DNA of 42,524 nt from Bacteroidaceae bacterium (GTDB lineage: Bacteria; Bacteroidota; Bacteroidia; Bacteroidales; Bacteroidaceae), in the NCBI GenBank assembly GCA_017540585.1, contig JAFYAT010000015.1, forward strand, positions 1 through 42,524, read 5' to 3'. The notes under the pieces are model-generated. The model was not told the DNA's origin. It was given only the letters and a program-made list of their open reading frames with translations, and did no database searches. The position numbers and the translations under genes were made by a program. Shown here in pieces: positions 34,934 to 42,524 of the stretch. Every line of letters begins with the position of its first letter. The stretch's first letter is position 1.

Positions 34934-35977
34934 TTACTTAAAGAATATTTTGCGACAGAACCACAACGATGATACAAATGCAGCAAAGAACAACATACCT
35001 GCAACAAATATCATTCGCTTAGGTCCCGCTGGTTTAATTGGGATAGTTGCACTCTTTAATGTAGTAAATGCAGGTGTCTGCTCCTGCACTTTTGCCTCCA
35101 TTGCTTTCTGCTGAGCCAACATAGCAGTATAAGTGTTGTATGCAATCTGCATTTCTGACTCCAGATTATTCTGTTCAGACAGGTATGCCTGCATTATTGT
35201 ATTCTTATGCTGGTCGCAATACTTACTGTACTTAGCTACAGCCGAATCATAGTCAGCCTTTGCATCATTTGCCAACTTCTTGTAATGCTCCAAATCCATA
35301 CGGGCTTTGCTCGTACGATAGTTTATGATAAATTCCTGCAACCTTGCCTTGACGGAATCTGCCATAAGGGCACACACCTTGGCATCCTGATCTTGAATAG
35401 TAAGAGTGACAACTTCTGTTTTCTTGTCAACACTACATTTTATCAAATCCTTCAGTTCCTCTATTAACATATAATCCCTACGATTCAGGTGGAAGGCATC
35501 AATCTTGTTCAACCCAGCACCTGGCGTCATTGAGTCACCAAACAAAGAGCTAAGCCATTGCTTTGTCTTTACAAATGGATAAGTAAGTAGGTTTACTTTC
35601 TGATGTTTCGTCAAATATGTATAATAGTCCTCCTTTATTTCTCCGTCAAGAGTCTCTATCTGTATATTTAAGAGGCTCACCATGAACTCTGGCGAATCAA
35701 ACAAATCAGGATACAACATCGGATATATTGCATCTGAGCTACTTCCACCAAGACTAATGCCAAATGAAGATGCTAACGAAGACAAGCCTCCGCCTACACT
35801 CTCATTTGCAACCTCAGGAGCCAATGCAACAGTACTTGTGTAATATCTTGGCTGTGGAAATATCCATATACAAGACACTACGAAAACAACTGAAAGAATT
35901 TTCAGATATTCCTTCTTCTTGCTCGCAATAACGCTTACAATCTCTGCAAAATTTATTATTTTCTTATTTTCACTCAT
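34934..35977 (-). CDS. Wzz-like chain-length determinant protein
   Basis: This 347-residue protein has an N-terminal membrane helix (about 24-44, with SCIWIFPQPRYYTS just after), a periplasmic helical domain with a coiled coil (about 190-300), and a second helix near the C-terminus (327-345, preceded by the Pro-rich IPIKPAGPKR). This is the polysaccharide co-polymerase layout. There is no fused tyrosine kinase, and no separate kinase or phosphatase gene is present in the operon. It should set polymer length with the Wzy-like protein and connect to the SLBB exporter. Confidence 0.88.
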   Translation of the reverse strand: MSENKKIINFAEIVSVIASKKKEYLKILSVVFVVSCIWIFPQPRYYTSTVALAPEVANESVGGGLSSLASSFGISLGGSSSDAIYPMLYPDLFDSPEFMVSLLNIQIETLDGEIKEDYYTYLTKHQKVNLLTYPFVKTKQWLSSLFGDSMTPGAGLNKIDAFHLNRRDYMLIEELKDLIKCSVDKKTEVVTLTIQDQDAKVCALMADSVKARLQEFIINYRTSKARMDLEHYKKLANDAKADYDSAVAKYSKYCDQHKNTIMQAYLSEQNNLESEMQIAYNTYTAMLAQQKAMEAKVQEQTPAFTTLKSATIPIKPAGPKRMIFVAGMLFFAAFVSSLWFCRKIFFK

Positions 35978-36006
35978 AACAAATATAAGACAGATGTTCC
36001 TTTAGT

Positions 36007-37116
36007 CTAAATCTTCTCCATCATATCCATTGCACTCTCGATGACCTTGTGCATGTCGTAATACTTGTACTCGGCAAGACGGCCGCCAAAGATGACGTTC
36101 TTCTCTGTATCGGCAAGCGCCTTGTACTTGGCATAAAGTTCGGAGTTGCGGTCATCGTTTACCGGATAGTATGGTTCGTCACCCGGTTGCCACTCCTTGC
36201 TGAACTCCTTGGAAATGACTGTGTCAGGCTGATTACCAAATTCAAAGTGCTTATGCTCTATGATTCGTGTAAACGGAGTATCTGCATCTGTATAATTGAC
36301 TACAGCATTACCCTGATAGTTGCTTACGCCCGCGAGGAGTTCCGTCTCGAATGATACGGTACGATACTGGAGATGTCCGTACCTGTAATCATAGTAGCGG
36401 TCAATCTCTCCTGTATATATCACCTTGTCGGCAAGGGCATCAAGCTCTGCCTTGTGCTCAAAGTAATCGGTTGAGAGACGTACCTCACAGTCGCCAATCA
36501 TAGCCTCAACGAGCTTTGTGTAACCTCCCTCAGGGATGCCCTGATACTTATCGTTGAAGTAGTTATTGTCAAAGATAAGACGGACAGGGAGACGCTTGAT
36601 GATGAATGCAGGAAGTTCCGTACACTTGCGTCCCCATTGCTTCTCCGTATAGTTCTTGATAAGCTTCTCGAATATGTCCTTACCCACAAGTGTGAGTGCC
36701 TGCTCCTCAAGGTTCTGCGGTTCACGACCACCAAGTGCCTTGACTGCTTCCGCTTTCTGTTCGGCAATCTTTGCCTCAGCCTCAGCAGGAGTCTTGACTC
36801 CCCACATCTGGTAGAAAGTATTCATATTGAATGGCAAGTTGAACAACTCACCCTTGTAGTTTGCCACAGGACAGTTGGTATAACGATTGAACTCAACAAA
36901 TGAGTTTACGAAATCCCACACCTTCTTATTGCTCGTATGGAAGATGTGGGCACCATACTTATGTACGTTGATACCCTTAATCTCCTCTGTATATACATTA
37001 CCACCTATATGAGGACGCTTATCTATGAGAAGGCATTTCTTTCCCTTCTGACTCAACAGATAAGCAGATACAGCTCCGAAGAATCCTGTTCCTACTATAA
37101 GATAATCGTATTTCAT
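36007..37116 (-). CDS. glf: UDP-galactopyranose mutase
   Basis: This 369-residue flavoenzyme converts UDP-galactopyranose to UDP-galactofuranose. It begins with an FAD Rossmann motif (YLIVGTGFFGAVSAYLL), followed by the GGNVYTE and HKYGAHIFHTSNK motifs characteristic of Glf, and KQWGRKCTELP. Length matches bacterial mutases. Its presence implies that the polysaccharide contains galactofuranose, although no transferase here can be named as galactofuranosyl-specific. It lies 29 bases before the Wzz-like gene. Confidence 0.95.
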   Translation of the reverse strand: MKYDYLIVGTGFFGAVSAYLLSQKGKKCLLIDKRPHIGGNVYTEEIKGINVHKYGAHIFHTSNKKVWDFVNSFVEFNRYTNCPVANYKGELFNLPFNMNTFYQMWGVKTPAEAEAKIAEQKAEAVKALGGREPQNLEEQALTLVGKDIFEKLIKNYTEKQWGRKCTELPAFIIKRLPVRLIFDNNYFNDKYQGIPEGGYTKLVEAMIGDCEVRLSTDYFEHKAELDALADKVIYTGEIDRYYDYRYGHLQYRTVSFETELLAGVSNYQGNAVVNYTDADTPFTRIIEHKHFEFGNQPDTVISKEFSKEWQPGDEPYYPVNDDRNSELYAKYKALADTEKNVIFGGRLAEYKYYDMHKVIESAMDMMEKI

Positions 37117-37140
37117 GAATTTCGTTTTTTAATATTTTAA

Positions 37141-37256
37141 GTAAACACAGAGAACACGGAGAGCACAGAGTTTTTTACAATCATGAATGAAAATTTGAAA
37201 AACTATGCATTATAAATGTCTCTGAGGTCTCTGTGTCCTTTGTGTTTCCGACAAAT
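37141..37256. repeat. Miniature repeat with imperfect terminal inverted repeats (AACACAGAG family)
   Basis: The gap between the exporter and mutase genes begins AAACACAGAGAACACGGAGA and ends with the near-reverse form CTCTGTGTCCTTTGTGTTT. About 15 of 20 terminal bases can pair. The same left end is present at 10605-10623. It is a small dispersed repeat inside the operon. Confidence 0.6.
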
Positions 37257-37258
37257 CC

Positions 37259-39796
37259 TTACTTCAGGAGATTTGCTATCGTGATAAGCATTGTTGCGAT
37301 AGATGCAGCAGATGTTCCCATTGCTGAGTATTCGGCTGTTGTCATCTTATGCTTGTTCTTCTTTGATGGAACGACAATCTGACAGCCTGGCTGGATGTCC
37401 TTGCTTCCACCAATAAGCTTAACCGAACCATTCATGTAGATGGCATACACACGACTCTTACGAGCGTTGTCGCCATAACCACCAGCACGGTTGATATAAT
37501 GCTTGAGCGACTTACCCTTTAAGAAGTTCATCGTATTTGGGTACATCACATCACCACTTACCTTAACTGTATTTGAATACTGTGGAATAATGATATGGTC
37601 TCCATCACGAAGCACGATGTCCTCTACGCCACCCGGCTCAGCCATAGCTGCCTCAAGGTCGATGGCAACAGGATAGACATTACCGATATCAAGCTTCATC
37701 TGCAGGAGGGTATCTGCTCGTGCAATATCAAAGTTCTTGTTCTCCGACTGCATAGCCTCCTCATAGAGGGCAATCTGTGAAGTACGGAGGGTAGCCTCAA
37801 CCTGCTTCTTTTCCTCCTCGGTCATTGTACGTTCAAGACGTGCGCCCTTGAGGTAGGCGAGTGAACTTGGACCTCCTGCGGCATTTACAAGGTCTGAAAG
37901 TTTATAGCTATTAGAAGTCATGGAGTATTCACCCTCGAAGTTGATTGAACCCGAAATCTTCACATTACGCTGTTCCGTATATGTTGGGCTCTTACGAACA
38001 ATAACCTCATCGTATGGCTGAAGCACGAAACCTTGCTTGCCATCAACTACGAATCCGTCCTTGAGCGCAAAGCTGAATGTCTCAACCTTTCCATTATCAT
38101 CCTGCATGGCATTTGGGTTATGAGAACGGCGATACACATCCACCTTGACAGTAGAAGCAGCATCCGTCAATCCTCCTGCCTGAAGAACGAGGTCTTCCAC
38201 AGTAGTATTATCCGCATAGACGTATGTTCCAGGATAATTAACCTCTCCATTGATTCTGTATGTACGTTCTCCCTGCATATCAAGCTTGCTTGGTATGAAG
38301 AGTACGTCATTCTTGCGAAGTGGTATGTCAGCCACAGTTCCGTCCATGATACCCTTGATATCAACAGAAAGAACCTCAAGAGTCATATCTTCTTTCTCAC
38401 GGTGCATCACGGCACGGCTTGTGAAGGCATCCTCACGAAGACCTTCAGAAGCCTTCACGAGTTCACGCACGGATGTAATCTTACCATCCATCTGGTACTT
38501 ACCAGCATGGAACACGGCACCACGGATCTCCACCATATTAGAATAACGTGGGATAACGCTATCCACATAAAGGGAGTCGCCATCATTGAGCTTGAAGTTT
38601 GCCCAGTCGAACTCACCCACCGTATGGATGGAATACTCTGCTCCGTTCTTACGAACAAGGCGCACGTTCTTCTTGTAGGCATCTCCCGTGAAACCTCCAG
38701 AATAGCTGAGGAGTGACTTCACGCTCTCTGATGACTTCATCTCATAGAACATCGGACGCTTAATCTTTCCTCGTATTTCCACAAGTGCATCGTATGTTCC
38801 TACAACAATAACATCGTTGTCCTGAAGACGGACATCGCCCTTTGCGTTACCATTGAGGAGATAGTCATACACGTCGATGGTGGCAATCTGTCTTCCCGAA
38901 CGGAACACCTTTATATTACGAAGTGTACCAATATCGCTTATACCGCCTGCGGCATAAAGGGCGTTGAACGCTGTTGAGAGTGCGCTGAGAGTGTATGTTC
39001 CCGGAACATTAACTTCACCCACCACCTGTACCTGAACAGAACGAGTGTCACCCACAGTCAACTGTATGTTTGAACCAGCATAATACTGTCCGAGCTTACC
39101 CTTGAGATAGTTGTTTGCCTCGCTCACACTTTTGCCTGCAAGCTTGATAGGACCCACACCTTCCACGGTTACGGTACCATCTGGCGAAATCTCGCCTGTT
39201 ATTGTCTGCTGTGAAGCACCCCATATCTCGATTATCACGTTATCACCAGCACCAAGCTTGTAGTTTGCAGGAGTGGCAATACTCATGCTTGGCTGGAATG
39301 AGAGATTCTGGTTGTTGAATATATTACGACCGAACACCTGTGATTCGTCGGTGAAGTATTTCTTATAGTATATCAACGAGTCGATATCCATGAAACCAAT
39401 CTCGCCGTTGAGGGCATCAAGACGTTCCTGCCTTGTACCATAACGTGGGTCATTGCGGAAATCGCTCTTCACCATATAGTTGTTCTGCATCTGTCCTTTC
39501 TCGCCTTGTTCCTGATACTGCTGGCGACGACGACTTGTTGTGACACCCTTGTTCTTGTCCGTAAGGTCGGATGCGCCCATGGAGTTCTGTTCAGCCTCGT
39601 ACTTCTTACGGATACGACGAAGCTGCTCAGTCGTGACACCCTTCTGAAGAAGCTTGGTCACAATCTGCTGCTGGTTCTGTCCTGCCTCCTGCTGTTGCTT
39701 GACGAACTTGATGACCTGATCATCACTCATCGACTGAGCCATCATCATCTGTGGCGCAAGCAATAACGATACTATGAATGCAATTTTCTTTATCAT
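37259..39796 (-). CDS. SLBB-domain polysaccharide export outer-membrane protein (Wza-like)
   Basis: This 845-residue protein starts at 39796 with a signal peptide (MIKKIAFIVSLLLAPQMMMAQ), preferred over the longer frame from 39832. A Gln-rich helical section (20-110) is followed by a polysaccharide export domain (about 165-250, YKLGAGDNVIIEIWGASQQ) and then several SLBB beta-grasp repeats (VRGAVFHAGKYQ, INGEVNYPGTYVYAD, ISGSINFEGEYSM, VSGDVMYPNTM). A C-terminal hydrophobic helix (about 825-845) could form the outer-membrane pore as in Wza. It is more than twice the length of E. coli Wza, the usual situation in Bacteroidetes. Confidence 0.92.
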   Translation of the reverse strand: MIKKIAFIVSLLLAPQMMMAQSMSDDQVIKFVKQQQEAGQNQQQIVTKLLQKGVTTEQLRRIRKKYEAEQNSMGASDLTDKNKGVTTSRRRQQYQEQGEKGQMQNNYMVKSDFRNDPRYGTRQERLDALNGEIGFMDIDSLIYYKKYFTDESQVFGRNIFNNQNLSFQPSMSIATPANYKLGAGDNVIIEIWGASQQTITGEISPDGTVTVEGVGPIKLAGKSVSEANNYLKGKLGQYYAGSNIQLTVGDTRSVQVQVVGEVNVPGTYTLSALSTAFNALYAAGGISDIGTLRNIKVFRSGRQIATIDVYDYLLNGNAKGDVRLQDNDVIVVGTYDALVEIRGKIKRPMFYEMKSSESVKSLLSYSGGFTGDAYKKNVRLVRKNGAEYSIHTVGEFDWANFKLNDGDSLYVDSVIPRYSNMVEIRGAVFHAGKYQMDGKITSVRELVKASEGLREDAFTSRAVMHREKEDMTLEVLSVDIKGIMDGTVADIPLRKNDVLFIPSKLDMQGERTYRINGEVNYPGTYVYADNTTVEDLVLQAGGLTDAASTVKVDVYRRSHNPNAMQDDNGKVETFSFALKDGFVVDGKQGFVLQPYDEVIVRKSPTYTEQRNVKISGSINFEGEYSMTSNSYKLSDLVNAAGGPSSLAYLKGARLERTMTEEEKKQVEATLRTSQIALYEEAMQSENKNFDIARADTLLQMKLDIGNVYPVAIDLEAAMAEPGGVEDIVLRDGDHIIIPQYSNTVKVSGDVMYPNTMNFLKGKSLKHYINRAGGYGDNARKSRVYAIYMNGSVKLIGGSKDIQPGCQIVVPSKKNKHKMTTAEYSAMGTSAASIATMLITIANLLK

Positions 39797-39854
39797 TATG
39801 TTTCGTATTTTTTCCTGGTCAATAACTTGCATCAGTCATTCTTCCTGACGCAAG

Positions 39855-39988
39855 AGTTAAAAGTTAAAAAATAAAAGTTAAAAATTGGAGATTACTCATT
39901 CGCGACATCGCCTACAGAAACTCCCAACTTCTCAACTCAACTTATAACTGTTAACTTTTAATTGTTAACTCCTGTATAAATATACAGG
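39855..39988. terminator. Inverted-repeat-rich gap after the sugar transferase
   Basis: Directly after the transferase stop (minus strand), CCTGTATA and TATACAGG (39971-39988) form an 8-bp hairpin with a two-base loop. Further on, GTTAAC/GTTAAC and several AGTTAAAA/TTTTAACT units (39855-39975) build a longer imperfect inverted repeat similar to that at 1528-1690. It may attenuate transcription between the first and second gene of the operon. Confidence 0.5.
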
Positions 39989-40609
39989 TTAGATGCTGAA
40001 AATGGTACGAAGAATTATCTTCATGTCCATAATCAAAGTTCGCTTTCTCAAGTACTCAAGGTCCATGTCAAGACGACGAAGCATCTTCTCCATGGTATCT
40101 GTGTATCCATTTTCTATAGTTGCCAACGACGTTACACCTGGACGAGAGCGGAACAGCAAACTATAATCTGGATTGTGCTCCATTATCTGATTGATGAAGA
40201 ACTGTCGCTCCGGGCGATAACCAACAAACGACATATCTCCCTTGAGCACGTTCCACAACTGTGGAAGTTCGTCTATATGATGTGCCCTGAGTCTTCGTCC
40301 GAATCCTGTGAGACGAATGTCATTATCTGCCTCCAACTGAGGTATCCCGTCCTTTTCAGCATCCACAATCATGGTGCGGAACTTGTAGATGCGAAACGGC
40401 TTACCTCCCCTGCCTATGCGTTCTTGACTATAGAGAACAGGCCCCGGGTTAAGGACTTTCTGCAATATAAATATCAAAAGAAAGACTGGGAAGAGGACGA
40501 CGACGAGCACCAACGCACCTATGATGTCACCAAGGCGTTTCAACAACCTTTCGCCATAGTTCATCCCATCAACGTTATTTGTATCTTTATTATCTCTGTT
40601 CGATTCCAT
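39989..40609 (-). CDS. Bacterial sugar-phosphate transferase (initiating, WcaJ/PglC-like)
   Basis: This 206-residue protein starts exopolysaccharide repeat-unit synthesis by moving a sugar 1-phosphate onto undecaprenyl phosphate. It has one hydrophobic re-entrant or membrane helix (about 27-50) and then the family core YSQERIGRGGKPFRIYKFRTM, RRLRAHHIDELPQLWNVLKGDMSFVGYRPER. It is the short, monotopic form without the extra N-terminal helices of WcaJ. As the first gene of the minus-strand operon it follows a possible promoter at 40754-40762 with a leader of about 140 bases. Confidence 0.93.
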   Translation of the reverse strand: MESNRDNKDTNNVDGMNYGERLLKRLGDIIGALVLVVVLFPVFLLIFILQKVLNPGPVLYSQERIGRGGKPFRIYKFRTMIVDAEKDGIPQLEADNDIRLTGFGRRLRAHHIDELPQLWNVLKGDMSFVGYRPERQFFINQIMEHNPDYSLLFRSRPGVTSLATIENGYTDTMEKMLRRLDMDLEYLRKRTLIMDMKIILRTIFSI

Positions 40610-40753
40610 TTATGATTATTATTGTGCCCACTAACCGAAGACACCAACTGACATGAATGTCTGTTCATAAACATGTAACAATAATAACGCAAAATGTAGC
40701 GAATTATTGTGTCTAACACATCAAAACAGACTTTTAGTTAGTTAAAACACGTG

Positions 40754-40762
40754 CAAAGATAA
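40754..40762 (-). promoter_or_regulatory. Candidate -7 promoter box for the exopolysaccharide operon
   Basis: On the minus strand TATCTTTGC matches TAnnTTTG. It gives a leader of about 140 bases before the sugar transferase. A related CAAAAGATA unit lies just beside it. The -33 element is unclear. Confidence 0.5.
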
Positions 40763-40813
40763 CAAAAGATAACAAGAAAAAAGCACAATATCCCAAAAAT
40801 GATAAAAAAACAC

Positions 40814-40822
40814 TAACTTTGC
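40814..40822 (+). promoter_or_regulatory. -7 promoter box of the antiporter gene
   Basis: TAACTTTGC matches TAnnTTTG and lies eight bases before the ATG at 40831. The transcript would have almost no leader. No matching -33 TTTG is seen. It is divergent from the minus-strand box at 40754-40762, about 50 bases away. Confidence 0.6.
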
Positions 40823-40830
40823 ACCCAATT

Positions 40831-42270
40831 ATGATAGATAGTAATAAAAAACTACCATCAGCATGGGTGTCAATCATACCATTGCTCGTACTCATTGCCA
40901 TGGTATCGCTCTCCATCACACTCTTCCAGAGCGATGCCCTCGAAGGAGGCAATCAGGTGTCACTCCTCGTGGCAACAGGCGTATGCGTATGCCTGTCCAT
41001 GTGGATATACAATATGCCCTGGAAGAAGTTTGAGGACAGTATTGTGGGAACAATAGGACAGGCTTCCGTTTCCATCGTCATCCTCATCATCATAGGCATG
41101 ATGTCTGGCTCATGGATGATAAGCGGAGTCGTTCCTACGCTCATCTATTATGGAGTACAGATTATGTCACCCCAGTTCTTCCTCGTGAGCGCATGTGTCA
41201 TCTGCTCACTCGTGAGCGTCGTGACGGGTAGTTCATGGACAACTGTTGCCACGATAGGTATTGCACTCCTCGGAATTGGCGATGCCCTTTCTATCCCAGC
41301 CCCTTGGACAGCAGGTGCAATCATCTCAGGAGCATATTTTGGCGACAAGGTGTCACCCCTCTCCGACACCACCATCCTCGCTTCCTCAGCAGCAGGAACA
41401 GACCTATTCAAGCACATACGTTACATGACCTACACCACCGTACCGAGCATATCCATCACGATAGTCATCTTCCTCTTTGCAGGATTCTGGTACAACGGAG
41501 AACAGGCTCACGTGGCAGAATATACCGAAGGATTATCACGTACATTCAACATATCCTTGTGGACACTGGTAGTGCCCGTCATCACGGCAATACTCATAGC
41601 CAAGAAGGTACCTTCGCTCATCACACTTTCCGTATCATCTCTCGTGGCAGGAATATGTGCCCTCATCCTCCAGCCTCACATCCTCATGCAGGTTGCAGGA
41701 AGCAACATAATGTCTGTTCTAACCCTTGCCAAAGGAGTCATGATGACATGGTACGGACCTACGGCAATAGAGACTGGTAACGCCACGCTCAACGACCTCG
41801 TATCAACAGGTGGAATGGCAGGAATGATGAACACCATCTGGCTCATCCTCTGTGCCATGTGTTTCGGAGGAGTGATGACCGCAAGCGGTATGCTCCATAG
41901 CCTCACACTCGTCATCATGCGATTTATCAAGGGAGTATGCTCCCTCGTATCGGCTACGGTAACCACAGGCTTCTTACTCAACGTGACGACCAGCGACCAG
42001 TACATCTCCATCATCGTGTCAGCAAGCATGTACAAGGACCTGTATCGTGAGAAGGGTTATGCACCCGAACTCCTATCACGTGCTACAGAAGATTCTGCCA
42101 CCGTCACATCTGTACTCATCCCATGGAGCACCTGCGGAATGACTCAGGCAACCGTTCTCGGAGTAGCGACGATAGAATATCTACCATTCTGTTTCTTCAA
42201 CTACATCAGCCCATTCATGAGTTGTTTCGTTGCCGCCATAGGATGGAAGATTAAGAGAATCTCGGAATAA
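40831..42270 (+). CDS. nhaC: NhaC-type Na+/H+ antiporter
   Basis: This 479-residue membrane protein has about twelve helices and NhaC-family motifs: GMMSGSWMISGVVPTLIYYG, SVVTGSSWTTVATIGIALLGIG, GAYFGDKVSPLSDTTILASS with the conserved Asp residues, and a C-terminal LSRATEDSATVTSVLIPWSTCGMTQATVLG. It exchanges Na+ and H+ across the inner membrane; some relatives carry malate/lactate. The ATG at 40831 is used instead of a TTG at 40819, which lies inside the promoter box. It is not functionally tied to the divergent exopolysaccharide operon. Confidence 0.9.
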   Translation: MIDSNKKLPSAWVSIIPLLVLIAMVSLSITLFQSDALEGGNQVSLLVATGVCVCLSMWIYNMPWKKFEDSIVGTIGQASVSIVILIIIGMMSGSWMISGVVPTLIYYGVQIMSPQFFLVSACVICSLVSVVTGSSWTTVATIGIALLGIGDALSIPAPWTAGAIISGAYFGDKVSPLSDTTILASSAAGTDLFKHIRYMTYTTVPSISITIVIFLFAGFWYNGEQAHVAEYTEGLSRTFNISLWTLVVPVITAILIAKKVPSLITLSVSSLVAGICALILQPHILMQVAGSNIMSVLTLAKGVMMTWYGPTAIETGNATLNDLVSTGGMAGMMNTIWLILCAMCFGGVMTASGMLHSLTLVIMRFIKGVCSLVSATVTTGFLLNVTTSDQYISIIVSASMYKDLYREKGYAPELLSRATEDSATVTSVLIPWSTCGMTQATVLGVATIEYLPFCFFNYISPFMSCFVAAIGWKIKRISE

Positions 42271-42300
42271 TGAGGAATTAGGAATGAGGAACTAAGCGAA

Positions 42301-42317
42301 GCGGTCTCACTGACCGC
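42301..42317. terminator. Hairpin after the antiporter gene
   Basis: GCGGTC and GACCGC form a perfect 6-bp stem with a five-base loop, 31 bases after the stop. It sits in a repeat-rich stretch (GAGGAATTAGGAATGAGGAA units), so it may be a repeat unit rather than a dedicated terminator. Confidence 0.45.
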
Positions 42318-42404
42318 AGGGAAGTAATGAGGAATTGTTTCTAATGAATAATTATTAATGATAAATAGCCATCCGGAGACGCTTGGCACAAACGCATATC
42401 CCCC

Positions 42405-42524
42405 TTGGTAACTTCTCCCTCCCCATAGAGGCGAATGAGGGCGTAGAAGAGAGACTAAATGTCTCTCTGTCCCGAAATGAGGGGAGAGCAGTACCCTGCT
42501 CGACGGAGGTCAAAGAGGGCTGGG
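42405..42524. repeat. REP-like repeat family, copy 3 (reverse orientation, runs off the window)
   Basis: Read on the minus strand this stretch contains CCCAGCCCTC, GAGCAGGGT, GGGGAGGGAG and AAGTTACCA, elements shared with 9395-9465. A further hairpin (AGAGAGAC/GTCTCTCT) is at 42448-42468. The right end is cut by the window. Confidence 0.55.

Overview
The window looks like a chromosomal segment of a Bacteroidales bacterium, most likely Prevotella/Segatella-like. The support is the Bacteroidetes-type promoter element (TAnnTTTG) at several gene starts, a mannan phosphorolysis pathway of the kind known from Bacteroides, SLBB/Wza-type capsule export genes without a Gram-positive counterpart, and dispersed intergenic repeats typical of these genomes. 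No rRNA, tRNA, CRISPR array, transposase or integrase was found. All assignments rest on reading the sequence; no database search was possible.

Region 1 (about 211-13182, + strand, roughly half G+C) is a beta-mannan/galactomannan utilisation cluster without SusC/SusD. In order it encodes a CE7 acetyl esterase, a GH94 phosphorylase, a GH26 beta-mannanase, a GH130 mannosylglucose phosphorylase, a GPH/MFS sugar symporter, an AGE-family (cellobiose 2-)epimerase, a type I mannose-6-phosphate isomerase and a GH36 alpha-galactosidase. The exported enzymes strip acetyl and galactosyl groups and cut the backbone. The symporter imports manno-oligosaccharides, the epimerase turns mannobiose into mannosylglucose, and GH130 splits that with phosphate.

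Region 2 (about 13183-25769, - strand, clearly more A+T-rich) is the unusual part. It is a tight eight-gene operon read from 23989 down to 13543. The products are an anchored extracytoplasmic vWA protein, a small three-helix membrane protein, a tubulin/FtsZ-like GTPase, a 1142-residue protein with a C-terminal actin/Hsp70-like ATPase domain, a coiled-coil membrane (lipo)protein, a MotA/ZorA-like channel protein, a MotB/OmpA-like (ZorB-like) partner and a trypsin-like lipoprotein protease. Together they suggest an envelope-spanning machine that couples two cytoskeletal NTPases to an ion-driven stator and a periplasmic protease. I know of no named system with exactly this composition; it partly recalls Zorya and the FtsZ-like/vWA/OmpA systems described by Makarova and Koonin. 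The region is bracketed by a 131-bp direct repeat of the 3' end of the GH36 gene (13042-13172 and 25770-25900), as expected for an inserted island. Upstream of the operon, still inside the bracket, lie a structured, less A+T-rich segment (about 24290-24690) and four copies of a 9-bp motif at an exact 22-bp period (25185-25259).

Region 3 (25770-27190) is decayed DNA: the GH36 3' fragment, a perfect 20-bp-stem hairpin, a symmetrical repeat cluster near 26280 and the frameshifted 3' end of an esterase gene.

Region 4 (27191-40609, - strand) is an exopolysaccharide/capsule locus of Wzx/Wzy type. In transcription order it encodes the initiating sugar-phosphate transferase, SLBB/Wza-type exporter, UDP-galactopyranose mutase, Wzz-like chain-length protein, Wzx flippase, a nitroreductase-family protein, a Wzy-like polymerase, a pyruvyltransferase, a WbsX-like protein, a GT4 and a GT2 glycosyltransferase. 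Divergent from it, an NhaC-type Na+/H+ antiporter gene (40831-42270) ends the window, followed by REP-like repeats.
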